A DNA stretch of 64,000 bases from Channallabes apus (GCA_030522415.1 CM060113.1:2876967-2940966), one strand, 5' to 3'. Positions 1 through 12,299 are shown, counted from the first letter of the stretch. Numbers and translations: made by a program. The notes: generated by a model not told the origin, from the letters alone.

Positions 1-2140
1 AGCAAGCTCAAGAGACAATGACGGTAAGAGATTTTTTATTGTTATTTTAATTCTTATTGTTGTTGCTTTAAAAAAAAGCTCATTTATTACTCATTTATTA
101 ATACTGCCACGTTCGTCTATCACAAATCTCAGGCGCGTCTCAGGTTCCGTTAACATTACTCTGCTATGTGACGACTGAGAAGCTGTGAATTCACTTCCAC
201 CTATAAAGGTAAAGGAGTCAGATGAACAGGGAGGGTGAGCGAGCTCTTTAAGAGCGTGCGCATTAAGAATTTCGAGAGAGAGCCAGTGTGTGTACTGTAC
301 TCTCAAACCTAACGGCAGTATACTGTAAGTATTAGTGTCTGACACTGTCAGTCTGACGGGGTCAGAGATGACTTATGTTACATTAACAGCTGCTTTTACT
401 CTCCAAAATGTAAACTTCCACAAACATTGTGTATGAATTTGTACTTTTAAACATCTCATTCCATTCACTGAATTAAAAACAATACTTCAGTCAAAATAAA
501 TGTTTATTTATGTAAATATTCTCACATACTGTGTATAATACAGTAAATACTGTATATTGACACATCTTGTTCTAATTCTATAGAGATCAATATGTTGAAA
601 ACGTATATGGTACAGTACATAGGCAGTGTAGCCGCCTGCTTCTGTCTGATATTAACATTAATATATTCCAGCTCTGATTATTGCCAGTGATAATGAAACT
701 TGCTTACATTTTTAGATCAAACATTTGCCATGGGAGAAGAGGCATCTAGTAGAGAGACAAAGTCCTTCACTAGTAAGTATGGAGTGCAATTTAAGACTAC
801 AGGTACTTTGAATCTTTTCATGGTGATTTAAAAGTTAACTCCTTCAACCTTGGATTATTTAGAGTCCTTTTTTTTTTTACTGTGTAGAGATCCGTTCCGT
901 ACTGTCTCACTTATAACGTTTAAGAGCCTGTCAGTGGTGAAAATAAGTTGTTTACACTGATATACTGTACATGCTTGTCCTGTTAGATTGAATTGCATAG
1001 CATTTTTTGCTGGTTGTAGAGTTCAAACGTGATACTGGACTGATTACGATTATGTTCTCTCATACAAAAAAAGGTCCCCAGTTGAATAGTTCTTGAGTGT
1101 AATATATCTAGTATTAAATATGATTTCGAGTACTCGGTTAATCTGCTTCTCTTTCTCTTTTGAATCTAAGATCTGAATGTGTTCTTTTCTTCTCTCTTCC
1201 AATCCACCCTAATGCACCAAGGATCCAGTTGTTTACTGCGTGTTTGGAAGACGATCTTTCCTGGATACACTGGACCGTCCATTGTGCCATTTTGTTATGT
1301 TTTACATTTGACTTACTTGCACTAAGGCATTAGGATTCTGAACTAAAAGATAAAGTTATTTGTACACATACATTATATAAGAAGGAATCACATTTGTAAT
1401 AAAGTTTCCAATCCAACTTTAATTGGTACATTGGGAATCTTGTTTAAAAATTGTTCGTTTGTTCATAGGATTTTAGTCACGTTTGTGAGAGAGAATGTTC
1501 CACTGTTTTAGCACAATAGCCTAAATATTTCATTTTGTTTTTCATTTTAGGATTTTACTGTAATGCTATAAAACTGAACCTTTTTGTGGTATTCTGCATC
1601 ATACTTGTACTATACTGTGTCACAGTTCTACAGGCAATTTTACAAACATTGTAATCTTGAGTTTGTGTTAACACTTTATGGAATATCTGTGTCCATATGA
1701 ATTTATGAAAAAATTGTGAAATAACCTGTATTTAAAGGTGTTTGATCTTCAATTTAGGAAAGATCTGTAAAATAACAGTGTTCCCCTGCTAAATGTCTAA
1801 TGCTTTTGCTTTATTTAAGGTGTTTGATTGTAATAATTTTGGAAATAAATGTAAAATAAAATCATTTTGCTGCTACTCATCTGTGCTGTTTTAATGAAGG
1901 TTAAAGGTTAAGAATCGTATAAATCTGGGCAAAATCTGTAAAAAAAACGTTTTTTATCTGCTAGACGTCTGGTGCTGTTAGTTTAATGAATCTGTTTAAT
2001 TGTATAAATTTAGGGGGAAAAATGTAAAACCATGGTGTTTCTCTGTAAAAGATTAAACCAGTCATTTTACCGTTTTTTTTACCGTTTGTTTTTACAGTGT
2101 TACGTTCATGTTTATATGCCTTTCATGTTTGTTTTCTTCT
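1..2140. other. AT-rich spacer without a recognisable gene
   Basis: Mostly AT-rich, unique-looking DNA with many TACTGTA/TACAGTA motifs. The only structured items are an exon-like segment at 716-772 (listed separately), AATAAA-type signals near 1400, and a stretch at about 1740-2100 with recurring 'aaatctgtaaaa' and 'tttacagtgt' motifs resembling a small non-autonomous DNA element without clear ends. An 84-codon open frame on the minus strand (91-345) has no recognisable family features, and I treat it as chance. Confidence 0.4.
716..772 (+). other. Exon-like segment with strong start-codon context (tentative)
   Basis: A pyrimidine-rich tract ending in AG precedes 716, and GTAAGT follows 772, so the 57-bp block has both splice consensus sites. 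It contains an ATG at 730-732 in the context GCCATGG, close to the vertebrate translation-start consensus, and 14 codons are open to the donor site. The encoded residues (MGEEASSRETKSFT) match nothing I recognise. It could be the first coding exon of a lost gene or of a non-coding transcript, or a chance arrangement. No downstream partner in compatible phase stays open for long. Confidence 0.2.
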
Positions 2141-2774
2141 TCAATTCAATTCAATTCAGTTTTATTTGTATAGCGCTTTAAACAATTGACATTGTCTCAA
2201 AACAGCTTTACACAATCAAAATAATTATTTAAGTTTGTATGGAATGTGAATGTGTATGAATCAAAATGTTCAGATAGTCCCTGGTGAGCAAACCCGAGGG
2301 CGACAGTGGCAAGGAAAAACTCCCTGAGTTTTTCCTATTACTGAGATGGTAATAGGAAGAAACCTTGAGAGGAACCAGACTCAACAGGGAACCCATCCTC
2401 ATCTGGGTGAAACAGATAGCAGGAAATGATCTGCATTTATACAGTGTTAAGTATAAGGTTCATCTATAATAGTTGATGTTAAAATGGAGTCCAGTATTTA
2501 TTGGAGACTCAGATAGACTTGACTAGAAAGTTCCAGTCCTGAACTATCGAATTGTCAAGTCCTCAGAGAAACAGCTGCTAACACCAGTCGAGGCCAGAAC
2601 CGTCTTTTAAGTAGATAGAATCATCCCCAGACACCAGACGCATCCCAAAGAGACACACAGGGCATCCATGCGACAAGACCTCCAGCCAGAAGCGGGGCAC
2701 CAGGATGGATCAGACAGGTCCGGAGGGCAGAGGGAGTCTGGATCACTGGCAGCTCAGGAATGGCATGTGTAGCT

Positions 2775-2809
<35 letters not shown>

Positions 2810-3345
2810 GGGAGACAGGGGGAGAGATGTCAATTAGGTATGGTCACAGTCACATAATGTATAATGTGAATGTATATTTACTGTAGAGTGCAAGCAGGGA
2901 CTCCGGCAGGACTAACTATGACATCATAACTAAAAGGGAGAGCCAGAAGGAAACACAAACATGAGGGGGAACTGAGATGTAAAGCAAACAATCACCTCAC
3001 CGTCAACAAACCTGAGTGATCAAATGAGAGTGAGGAAGACAGCATCTAAACATACCAGTTCACCATAATACTCTACGTCCATGAGTCCCCCAGATCTGCT
3101 CCTTTACCTTATGGCAAATCTATTTATAAAAATGCTTGGCTAAATAAATAGGTTTTGAGCCTAGACTTAAACACTGAGACTGTGTCTGAGTCCCGAACAC
3201 TATTTGGAAGACTATTCCATAATTTTGGGGCTTTGTAAGAAAAAGCTCTGCCCCCAGCTGTAGTTTTCATAATACGCGGTACTGACAAGCAGCCTGCATC
3301 CTTTGACCGAAGTAGGCGTGGCGGATCGTAAGACACTAGCAGATC
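2141..3345 (-). mobile_element. L2-type LINE, 3' end (5'-truncated)
   Basis: Read on the minus strand, the C-terminus of a non-LTR retrotransposon polyprotein ends at 3124 and is followed by about 980 bp of 3' UTR and a TTGAA-type tail at 2141-2160. The coding end (3124-3336) carries the block 'APKLWNSLPNSVRDSDTV' and 'FKSRLKTYLF', typical of the region after the reverse transcriptase in L2/CR1-superfamily LINEs of fish. The 3' UTR shares segments (about 2180-2520) with the copies at 15.8-16.6 kb and 48.9-49.1 kb. The 5' end is truncated, as usual for LINEs. A GA microsatellite lies inside at 2779-2805. The copy is dead. Confidence 0.85.
2779..2805. repeat. (AG)n microsatellite
   Basis: About 13 AG units inside the 3' UTR of the LINE fragment. 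Confidence 0.9.
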
Positions 3346-3626
3346 GCTCTTCTTCTACTGTATCAATTTATCCTGATTTGTTCACCTAGTGTTACAGTCT
3401 AAACTGTTAACTTTATTTCAACTCCTTGTGAAAAAGATTTAATAACCTACCCGTAGGTATTTGAGAATGCATTTTATACGTTATTTTGTATTTTTCCTCT
3501 CTTTAATTTCATCAATTCCTTACATTTTGTATCCAATTATTATCTAACTAACTATAAACCAAACTCCAGTTAAGAGAATTCAAAAACCTCAAACTCTGAG
3601 TTTGGTTTTGATTTTTCTTTCTTCAG

Positions 3627-3692
3627 ATGCACTAAGGGAGAAAGCTCAGTTCCAGCAGCGCTTACCGGCGACCTTCTGAGAAGAAGTACAAG
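3627..3692 (+). other. Exon-like segment with both splice consensus sites (tentative)
   Basis: The 66-bp block follows a polypyrimidine tract and CAG (TTTTTCTTTCTTCAG) and is followed by GTAAGA. In the phase that leaves no partial codon there is a TAA as third codon, then 19 open codons (…AYRRPSEKKYK). Joined in silico to the segment at 16927-17028, which starts in the same phase, the frame continues. This suggests two neighbouring exons of a dead gene, 13 kb apart and with an early nonsense codon. No protein family is named with confidence. Confidence 0.25.
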
Positions 3693-3981
3693 GTAAGAAT
3701 GATCCCTAAATAGGGCAATTTTGAGTGCTGTATAAGGAAAATCATATCACAAAACTAGCATCACTTTTAACTTCATACATCAGGTTTAAAGGTTGAATGA
3801 CAGGTAATCATCTAACTGCAAAAAAAAAAAAAAAGTGAATATATTTTTGTCTATTTTTTTCTCAATAAATTCTTAATTAAAATCTCTTAATCTTAAAATA
3901 TCTTTTAAGATTAAGATTTATCTTAAAATAAAAAAAAATGAATGGTACTGGATTCAGATAGTTCCACTTGCTAAGATTACT

Positions 3982-4195
3982 TTAGGGCTGGGCTGGCTCA
4001 GTGGTTAAGGCATTCAATTATGTCCCAGGGGGTCCTTGGTTCAAGCCCCAAAGTAGCTGGGTTGGCTTTGTTGAACCCTTGATCAAGGTCTTTCACCCCA
4101 AGTGCTCAGATACAATCAGGTGTCCAACTGGCAACCCGACCCTATAAATAACTGCCACAGAGACAGCAGATGTATATCTGTTGTCTTATATACTG
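3982..4195 (+). mobile_element. tRNA-derived SINE
   Basis: RNA polymerase III promoter boxes are visible: an A box TGGCTCAGTGG at 3994-4004 and a B box GGTTCAAGCCC at 4038-4048, 44 bp apart (start to start). The body then reads through a 'cccttgatcaaggtc' segment seen in several fish SINEs. The exact 3' end and target duplication are not clear. It does not code for protein and would have relied on a LINE for mobility. Confidence 0.7.
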
Positions 4196-4941
4196 GGCAG
4201 TACCATCCATCCAAGATTGCTTTTTCCTTCCACAACACCCCCATATCAACCTAATATTTCCCCATATGATTGTAAAGCAGGATTGATTTTAATAAATGAT
4301 AAACTGATGTTGAGATAACATTGAATGAACGATCCAAACACAACCTTTCAAATAAATTCTCAAAACATTAAACTGTAACGTCGATTCGGTGTGTTTTATG
4401 GCGATCTCATGACGTCCAAGTACATCCATGATCTTTTTTTTTTTTTTTAGTTTAGAAATCTGGTCGGAGATTGTCAGTCACAGTGTGTATCTTGTGTCCC
4501 ACATCACTTAATGCTGTAAAACTTAATGCTGCACCTTTTGGCTGCTTTTAATTTTATTAAATTTATTATTACAGTAAATTGCTGTTGTTCTGTATTTTAA
4601 TTTATTTTATTGTTTTGTGGTGCTTGTTCTTGTTTTGTGCTCTCCTTTACTAGCATCCACAGCAGGTCCCGCTCAGGAATTACTGTAATATTGCTTTGAA
4701 GTCATTTTTGCAACATTGTGCTACAGTAGAAACATTTGTTCCATAATATCTCCTCGCCATATACGCAATGTTGTTCTGATGTCATTTCCTCAGTCATTCT
4801 AACTTCCAGAAACAACATAATACCAGCATCGTCCCAACGTCCATTACTGTGCCAAATTAACGTCACCACAATGTTTTTGACAACCAAAAATTTATTCTGA
4901 GTGTGATGTGTATTACCATAATGAGTGACCAGTTGTATAAA

Positions 4942-5694
4942 CAGTGGTCTCCAACCCTTTTTCCACAGTCCAGCCATCGTGTGCTCATAAAAAAGCATAA
5001 TAAAGTGCATGATATATGCAACTTTCCATAACACAGAATCACACGTCTGTAGAACGTGTTGATGACCTGTAGAACATGTGGATCACCTGTAGAACGTGTG
5101 GATCACCTGTAGAACATGTTGATGACCTCTAGAACATGTGGATCACCTCTAGAACATGTGGATCACCTGTAGAACGTGTTGATCATCTGTAGAAAGTGTG
5201 AATTACCCGTAAAAACGTGTGGATCACCTCTAGAATGTGAGGATCACCTGTAGAACGTGTGGATCACCTGTAGAACGTGTGGATCACCTCTAGAATGTGA
5301 GGATCACCTGTAGAATGTGAGGATCACCTATTGCGATAAACCCATAATTTAAGCAGGACTCTTCGCATTCTCTTTTAAATGCAACATGGTTTTTGTTGGC
5401 TCTGCTGCTGTTTCATGGTTGGGTGCTTTTTCTTTTTTCAAAGAAGATCTCTAAGGGCATTTTTTTTGTGAGAATTAGCTTGTACAATTAGCTTAATTAT
5501 ATCTGGAATCAAAACCGATACAGAGAGATGTGTGGACATGCGGTACAGATGGAAGTGAATGGGAGACAATCTGATTTTTTTTTTTATTAACCTACAGTCT
5601 TAATCTACAGTCTCCGAAAGTCAATAGAATGGAAATGGTACCAAATCAACTGCAGCCTGGTACTGGTCCATGGCCCAATGGTTCGGGACCACTA
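4942..5694. mobile_element. hAT-like non-autonomous DNA element carrying a minisatellite
   Basis: The left end CAGTGGTCTCCAACC (4942) and the right end, GGTTCGGGACCACT on the plus strand (5680-5693), are near-perfect inverted repeats of the CAGTGGTCCCCAACC type found in Charlie-like hAT elements. The right flank also has 'cctggtactggtccatggccc', characteristic of that family. There is no transposase. An 8-bp target duplication, expected for hAT, is not convincing here (the flanks match at about half the positions), so the insertion is probably old. A 20-bp tandem array at 5049-5329 occupies much of the interior. Confidence 0.65.
5049..5329. repeat. 20-bp minisatellite, 14 copies
   Basis: Fourteen tandem units of consensus GTAGAACGTGTGGATCACCT, 20 bp each apart from one 21-bp unit. 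Variants alternate G/C at position 1, C/T and G/A at positions 7-8, and T/A/G at positions 11-12. Several variant types recur in an interspersed order, consistent with slippage or unequal exchange. Confidence 0.95.
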
Positions 5695-8160
5695 TTATGA
5701 AACAATATTTTACTGGTTGTTTACTGTAAATTTCCAAAAGTTTTTTCAGATAAATATGATTTTATCCTATAATTATCCTTCTAGGTTTTCCTGGTTAACA
5801 ATGTTGATGTTGGCAGCTCTGTTATTTCTTACATTTTTAATTGCCAGTTTTTTCCATTCTTAATGATTTCCCTGTGAAAACAGTACACATTTCCTGAGAT
5901 GTATAGTAACTAAATGAGAGATGATTTCCCTGGCATCCATCATTTCATGATTAGTTGGAGTTTTTAAACTGTCTCTGCGTACATATACACATAAATATGA
6001 GTGAACATACAGTAATATGCTTCATAACTGATGGTAATTAGGGATTTAAGCTGCTGCTTTGCAGAAAAATCACATGAATGTCATGTGTGAAAAAAGAGTT
6101 ACAATTTTAAAATGTCTTTCTTTTTATTCTTTCTTTCTATCTTTCTTTGTTTATAGTGGTGGTTAAGAATTTTTGCCTTAAGAAGTAACATTTTTCAAGA
6201 AATTTGCCTAGGCATGTGAAGAATTTTCAGCATAGATGAGAAGCAACTTTATGTATTTTTTTTGTGGGGATTTTTTGCATTTTGTGCAAGATTTAGTGAA
6301 GACACAGCATCATGGAGCACAAGAATATTTTCATTCCACTTTCAGTTTTTTTTTTTTTTTTAAGCAGCCAAGAGGAATCATAAATTAAGGATGAGTAAGG
6401 TTTAATGGATATTTATTTAATATTTTACTTCATTTACATGTCTTTTCTAAATAGTTTGATTATTTTTATATGTAAAAATATGATTATAGTGTTGGAAATT
6501 GGGAATATTGGTATTTGCGTGGCTGGAATGGATTATCTGCATTTACATTATTTCCTATGGGAAAATGCGTTTCACAATATGAAATCTCACCTTAAGAACT
6601 CGCATTCGGAGCAGATTAAATGTGTATGCAGAGGTGTCGCTGTATTTATTTATTTATTTATTTTAGCTTTAAATCAGGACGGAAGCTTGGCATCGTGATG
6701 GCAAATCATCTAAATCAAAGACATTTGTTAGAAAATGAGGGGGAAAATCAATCTGACGATATAAAAACAGATAATGTTAATGCATTACAATAGAGTAGAC
6801 ACAATGTGAGCTTCTGTAGTTATGATGCCTAGGTGACTCTACCCCCTTTATCAGATTTCATTTATGCATGGCAGAAGGAAACTCAACTGGACATGGGTGA
6901 GTACCGGTGTTAGATGTAGATAAGGGGGTGTGATGTCAATTTAAAACAGCAGTGCCACTGTACTATATGTAAAGCTACAGTAGAAGTGCGCACGTCCTCT
7001 TCTGGCTGCGCATAGTGTAACCTTGAATCCTGAGACTGTGGCTAATCGCTGTAGCACACTGAAGGTGAGGAGCATATGGCAGGTAATACCTCCATCATTA
7101 CTGTAATCATTATCCAGCTGCTGCTAGAAGAATCCATCTCCTTTAATGCTGAATATGTATCAAGAATGCCTACTGTATACATAACCCCTGTCTCTATGAG
7201 ACCGTCCGGCCAAAGGCAATCCATCACCGGCACATGTGAAGTGATATCCTGAAACTAACTGCAAGGCAAAGCGAATCCGATTCTCCCACAATGCCTGTGT
7301 TCTGACAGAGGTTTTCACAGATGCCTCAAAATATAGACAGGATTACAGAAACATTTATGACAAGGGTTCGGTCTCATTTGCTTTGGGGTTAACTGAAGTG
7401 CGATCCAGGTCAGAGATTTGACGTCAGTCACGCTGATCTTCAGAGAGCTTGAGTTCACCTCTGCCATCTTCCTAGCAGACTCGTCTCATCCCATCAGTCC
7501 CTCAACGCCTCCCCTACCTTCTTTCGGCTTTTGTCCGACCAAAAAAAGTCATTCCTTTGTGTTCTAAATTGCGAAAGGTCCTCAAGAACACTTCAAATAT
7601 ATATCCAGAAATGATTTCCAGCACCACAACAATCCATTCACTGTGAACCAGAGGTTCTTGACATTTTCCTCTTAAACTGGGAAGAAAGAAAAAACACATA
7701 CTGACTGATTTTATAAAACCCTCCACGTACTCAAAGTAAGATTCAGGTTATCTGATTGGTTTGTTAGGCAGACCAGAGAGAGTGAATAAAGTGATTTCTA
7801 TGGGACGCTCTGAAACCCGTCCTATTGTCACGTATCTTTAGTCCTTTGGCTTTTCTCTTGACTGATGTGATTTTTTTCAGCTAAATAACTGAAGTATGTG
7901 AAGCTGCTATAACTTTAGAAACAAGAATTGTAAAGAAAGTTTTTTTCTTTTTTTATGAATAATTTTGTTTTTTCATTATTTGTTTTATTATTTTCTTGAG
8001 TACTGGGATCTTTCAGGCATTATGAAATCTCAATTTAAGTCTTCATCAACAATCACCGTCACCATTCAAACAGTCTGTACGGCGGCCCTTAAGCACAAAA
8101 CACAATACTATTTCACAAAATAAGACACAAAAACCAATCACAAGAACTAAAGCGTTTCAT

Positions 8161-8163
<3 letters not shown>
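5695..8163. other. AT-rich spacer
   Basis: No coding gene or complete transposon recognised. The sequence is AT-rich with short homopolymers (T run near 6346-6361). The segment at about 6990-7270 is less AT-rich and unique-looking, and includes CTAATCGCTGTAG-like text. It could be conserved non-coding DNA but cannot be judged without an alignment. Confidence 0.35.

Positions 8164-8198
<35 letters not shown>
8164..8198. repeat. (CA)n microsatellite
   Basis: About 17 uninterrupted CA units. Confidence 0.95.
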
Positions 8199-8201
<3 letters not shown>

Positions 8202-8597
8202 CAGACAATTCACTAAACACAAAAACATTTCACAAAACACACGCATAAAAAAATTCCCAAAACATTATATAAAACACAACAACATTTAAAAATTACAGAA
8301 CAAGTAGGGAAAACATTGTGGATTGCGATTGGGCTAAAACAATTCAAAGTCAATTTACAGTTTTCACTTCCTGCTTGCTTTTTCTTGCTGCAGTGTGTAA
8401 CTGTGTGGGTGCACAATGGTTAAGCTAGTTTGAGACTATTGAACCATGGACGTTTACTACACCAGTGATGCTAGTCAGTCTAACTCTGACTGGACTTCTG
8501 TTCAAAAACAAGAATGGGGTCCCTACTGTACTTTTCTGCATAATTTTGAATAAAGACTGTGTTGTGTAAAATGTGGTTATGTTTTGTACTTCAGGAC

Positions 8598-8792
8598 CAA
8601 CTACTCAGTGATGATGCCCTAAAGATCACTTCAGTATGAGGACTTTAGGTAATTAGTCCTAAAAGAATTTATTGGCTTTGAGGTTCCTTAAGACGTCTTC
8701 AACACATCTCGAGGTAGGTAGTGATGTTCTGAACAAGTCCTCCAGTCCTCCTTGTGTCCACTGGGTGAAAATGTAACCTAACCTGAGTAACC
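8598..8792 (+). repeat. Diverged direct repeat, copy 1
   Basis: Begins 'caactactcagtgatgatg' and ends 'cctaacctgagtaacc'. The same order of blocks (GGTAATTAGTCCT, CCTTAAGA.GTCTTC, CCTGAGTAACC) recurs at 9717-9910 with small gaps, roughly 80% alike by eye. No coding content. It may be two copies of an interspersed repeat or a local duplication. Confidence 0.7.
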
Positions 8793-9320
8793 AGCAGGTC
8801 TGATGTTCTACCACACACAAAGTTTAATTCTAGCATTTGAACTGTTGAAGATCTACCGCAGAAAGAGCATATGTTTTTTTTTTTTTTTTTTAAAGAAATC
8901 AATAAAAAGTGCCATGAGGGAATTACAAATCCCCAAGACAGTCACATTCTCTAGGTTTGATATTCATTTGTTCCAGGACGTTCACATTCCCTAAATCCGT
9001 ATTTAAGCAGCCGAGAGCAGGTTTGAGATTTACGACCACAAAGAATACGGTGATAATCCTTCCTCAGATTGGCCGTCATCTTAACAGCGATAAGATGGTA
9101 AATGAGGTCAATCGACCTCTAAAAAAAAAAAAGCCTCAAAAGCACTAAATGATCACAGTTTTGATTCTGAGATGATTAAAGTTCATGGATGAATACAGGG
9201 GATGAAAAGCATCAAACAGCAGTTTGATCAATCCTGACTCGAGGTTAACTGCGTGTTAAGCTGACGTTTCTGCCATACATGGTTTTCTTTAAGCGTATGG
9301 AGCAGTTTCCTGATTGCTTA

Positions 9321-9337
9321 CCCCCCCCCCCCCCCCC
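9321..9337. repeat. C17 homopolymer
   Basis: Seventeen consecutive C residues on the plus strand, bordered by a unique stretch containing GCTATAAAAGG at about 9383. Confidence 0.95.
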
Positions 9338-9716
9338 ATGTGCAGTCTCGCAGACTGTTTGTGACGCTGCGAGACGGTAAGTTGCTATAAAAGGTGCACA
9401 ACCTCGATTTGTCATTTCTCGAGCTCTTTCTTCTCCCAGACTTCAGGATTTCTCTCTATGGAAATGGACTGCATTTCCAATTTAAGCAGTTTGAGCGAGT
9501 ACACACTCGACATGCGCCTCATATTATAACAAGATATTAATCAGTACCATTTTCTAACTGTATACAAGTGTGGTATTTTTTTAGTTCTCATTGATGCTGA
9601 TCTTGCTCAGTGGGAAGGCTTGTTCAGACTAGCCCTCAGGTTGTCTGTAGAAGGTCTTTAAATCTCAAGACTCCTTAAGAGGTCTTTAGGTCATCTTCAG
9701 GAAAATAAATTATTAG

Positions 9717-9910
9717 CAACTACTCAGTGGCGATGCCCTGAAGACAACTTTAGGTAATTAGTCCTGAAGATGTCTGGGGTGTTAACATTTTTATGGCTTT
9801 AAGGGTCCTTAAGATGTCTTCGACACGTCTCTAGTCAGTGTTGTTCTAAACACGTCCTGCAGTCCTTCATGTGTGCACTGGGTAAAAAACATCACCTAAC
9901 CTGAGTAACC
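9717..9910 (+). repeat. Diverged direct repeat, copy 2
   Basis: Partner of 8598-8792 in the same orientation, about 1.1 kb downstream. A short additional fragment of the same text (CTCCTTAAGAGGTCTTTAGG) lies just upstream at about 9670-9690. Confidence 0.7.
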
Positions 9911-10207
9911 TGTACGACCAAAGTGGTACTGTATCAGCATATGAAGCAGTTGCTGCTGTATGAAGCATATCATATACTGTAGCACTGCGTATTTCTTTTG
10001 TAAATAGATTAAATTGTGGTTCACATTCTTTAAACTTAGTTTTAACAGACTGTATCTAAAGAGCACTTTTTTCTTTTTCTTGTATACATATTTCATGAAT
10101 ACCTCATTATCAATAGCTGATTATCAAAAACAATGTACTGAGTAAGAGAAGTTCTTCACTTCAGACATTTACAAACATCTATCTGTAGACATGGTTTTCT
10201 CACTTAC

Positions 10208-10512
10208 ATTGATCAACCAAAACATTAAACCAATTACTGTTATAACTGTATAGGATTTGGGTTCCCCTTGTGCCATCGGGGCAGCTCTGGCTCCTGCAGG
10301 CCCTCTGGGAGTGTGCTGTGTTGTCTGGGTAGTTGTGGGGTATACTGTGTTGATGGGTTCTACCTTGTTTGTACTTTTCTGTGGAATCAGACCAGACAGG
10401 CTGGCATGTGGTCCCCGCGGGCATGAAAGGGCCTTGGGTGACCATGAGCACTGCCACCAGTTTACTGGTGTATAATTGATAATCGATGTTACTCAATTCA
10501 CCTGGTGGTGGT
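10208..10512 (-). mobile_element. Internally deleted Tc1-like element
   Basis: The left end (tgatcaaccaaaacattaaa) and following text match the transposase 3' end and terminal repeat of the Tc1-like family whose longer copy lies at 23070-24130 in the other orientation. The terminal text 'gttactcaattcacctggtg' near 10490 represents the opposite end. Nearly all of the transposase gene is missing, so this is a deletion derivative. It ends next to AT-rich unique DNA. Confidence 0.55.
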
Positions 10513-10980
10513 GTAAGTGTTCAGTGTTCAGTTTAGACCTTGTCCACACATCCACAAATGGATGTTTTTCATAACAACTCTGTTGACCTATAAGAAAAGC
10601 ACCTTTTAGGGGGAGATATTTCCAAGCTCTCTGTTTTCCATGTTGACATGTGACCATGTGCCCTGCATGTGTTTGACGTCAGAGCGTGACATACTGTACT
10701 CAGTGAAAACGTTTTGCTTCTGATTGGGTAATATGGCTTTATGGTTACAATTATATCACCACCTTTTGGTCTGGCACATTCCTGACATATTGTTTTGCAC
10801 TTCCTTATTTTTATATTTTCACAGTTTGAGATCTACTTTACTTTGATCATTAATCAAAAAATGCCTCCAGATTGGAGCTATTTGGTGTCTTCTGTTTAAT
10901 GACCATGACATCATCCACCAGGCTTATGCCACGTATCATTATGTGATCTCTTATGTTAATCCAACATGTTAACATGCTTA
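10513..10980. other. Spacer upstream of the LTR element
   Basis: AT-rich unique-looking sequence; no gene seen. Its last four bases, CTTA, are one copy of the target duplication of the adjacent LTR retrotransposon. Confidence 0.5.
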
Positions 10981-12296
10981 TGTGGCAATGTGGGCAATGG
11001 GGTTGTCCCATTGGCTTACAGGTAGGTGGCTTGTTACCCATGGTAGCCTATTAGAATGGTTCCCAACAGTATTTAAGGCTGGATTTTACCTTACCTGGCA
11101 TACGTCACGACTGGGACCGCCTTCACGGTGTGCGCATGGACGGAAGGTTTGTAATTGTCACTTGTAGCTATGTGGCTAATGAAGAGGTGGGCATGTACAC
11201 TAAAATGCCAATATTTTCTTCTTCCAGTAGTATGCGCGTTGGCTAGCTGATATCTGGCTGAGTCAGACTGTGTCCTTTCATTGTCGGGTAGGTATACGCT
11301 CCTTACACGCTGTATGTTTTGTCGGGGGACGATGCTAACCAATGTTTGCCTCTTAGCCGTGGAGCCGTCTTTTGGCATGCATTATCCTGTATGGTTCGTT
11401 GCGAGCCGTGAGCAGCGCTACGACTCGCGTGGCGCAACGAGTCGCCCGGGTAACGATCTACGGGTGTCCGATGTGGTGCCGGTGGGCCCCGTGATGGTCG
11501 CATTTGACTAAGGACGGTTCTGCTGTCTCTTCTCCTGTGTTTTTCTCCTCCGGTTGTTTCCCTGGATTATTTTGTTTTTTATTTTACTTCCTGCGACGGT
11601 ATTAGTGGTTCGGAGCTGCCCTGCTACTGCCTGAAGGCTGGTTTGGGCCTCTGGCTATCCGCATTTGTGAGTGTATTGTGGAGAATGTCATAACGTAGCT
11701 TTAGGAGAGCTCCGAACGTGATGTGGTAATTTCAGTGAACCGTCAGTTACATCATTTGGTGTTTTGTTTTTATGTTTGTTTAAATTGTCATATTTGTTGT
11801 CTTTTGTTTATTGTGTTAAATGTTGTCAGTCTATTGCAGGCACTGTTGGCTAGGAGGCTAGCTAGCTCAGAGTACTGGTGGTAGTAGAATTGTGGGGATT
11901 GCAGTGCTGTTTATGCTTATGTTTCACTATGTGTGGATGTGTGTGAAGTGCACCTGTAAAGCCTGTATTTCATCTAGCCTGCCCTTTGCCGCTGAGCAGC
12001 CTGTGTCTGAAATTGTTCTGTGTTTCTTATTTTTTTTATTTCATGATATTGTGAGTACACAGAGTTTTAACCCATGTTTTTATTATGTGACCATGTGATT
12101 GTCTGTGAGTAAATGTTTAAATATATTTATTGTGAACTGCAATAAAGTTTTGTACATTTGTACCCTTGTCTCTCTGTTCACTTAGCCTAAGCGAACTTGT
12201 GCTCCTTAGTTGGGTTATTTCCCCGGTTAACCTCGGGGTGGCGTAGTCGGGTCTACCAAATTTTATATTCCTTTGCCCTACCACGGCGTTGCCACA
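10981..12296 (+). repeat. 5' LTR
   Basis: Starts TGTGGCAATG and ends TTGCCACA, giving short inverted ends (TGTGGCAA / TTGCCACA). It holds a TATA-like TATTTAAGG at 11070-11078 and an AATAAA at 12141-12146, which could set the transcription start and polyadenylation. A stem of CGACTCG and CGAGTCG (11421-11444) lies in a GC-rich part. All open frames inside are accidental. Confidence 0.95.
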
Positions 12297-12299
12297 TTC

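Noticed and set aside
91..345. 84-codon minus-strand open frame near the left edge
   Set aside because: No family motif, no promoter or splice support; length is within chance expectation.
4001..4048. Functional tRNA gene
   Set aside because: A and B boxes are present, but no cloverleaf stems or proper acceptor end; it is the head of a SINE.
8164..8198. CRISPR-like or regulatory array
   Set aside because: Simple dinucleotide repeat; the organism is a vertebrate, and no spacer-repeat pattern exists anywhere in the window.
11091..11511. Overlapping open frames on both strands, repeated at 14037-14457
   Set aside because: They lie inside the two LTR copies in a GC-rich segment; duplication reflects the LTRs, not a gene pair.
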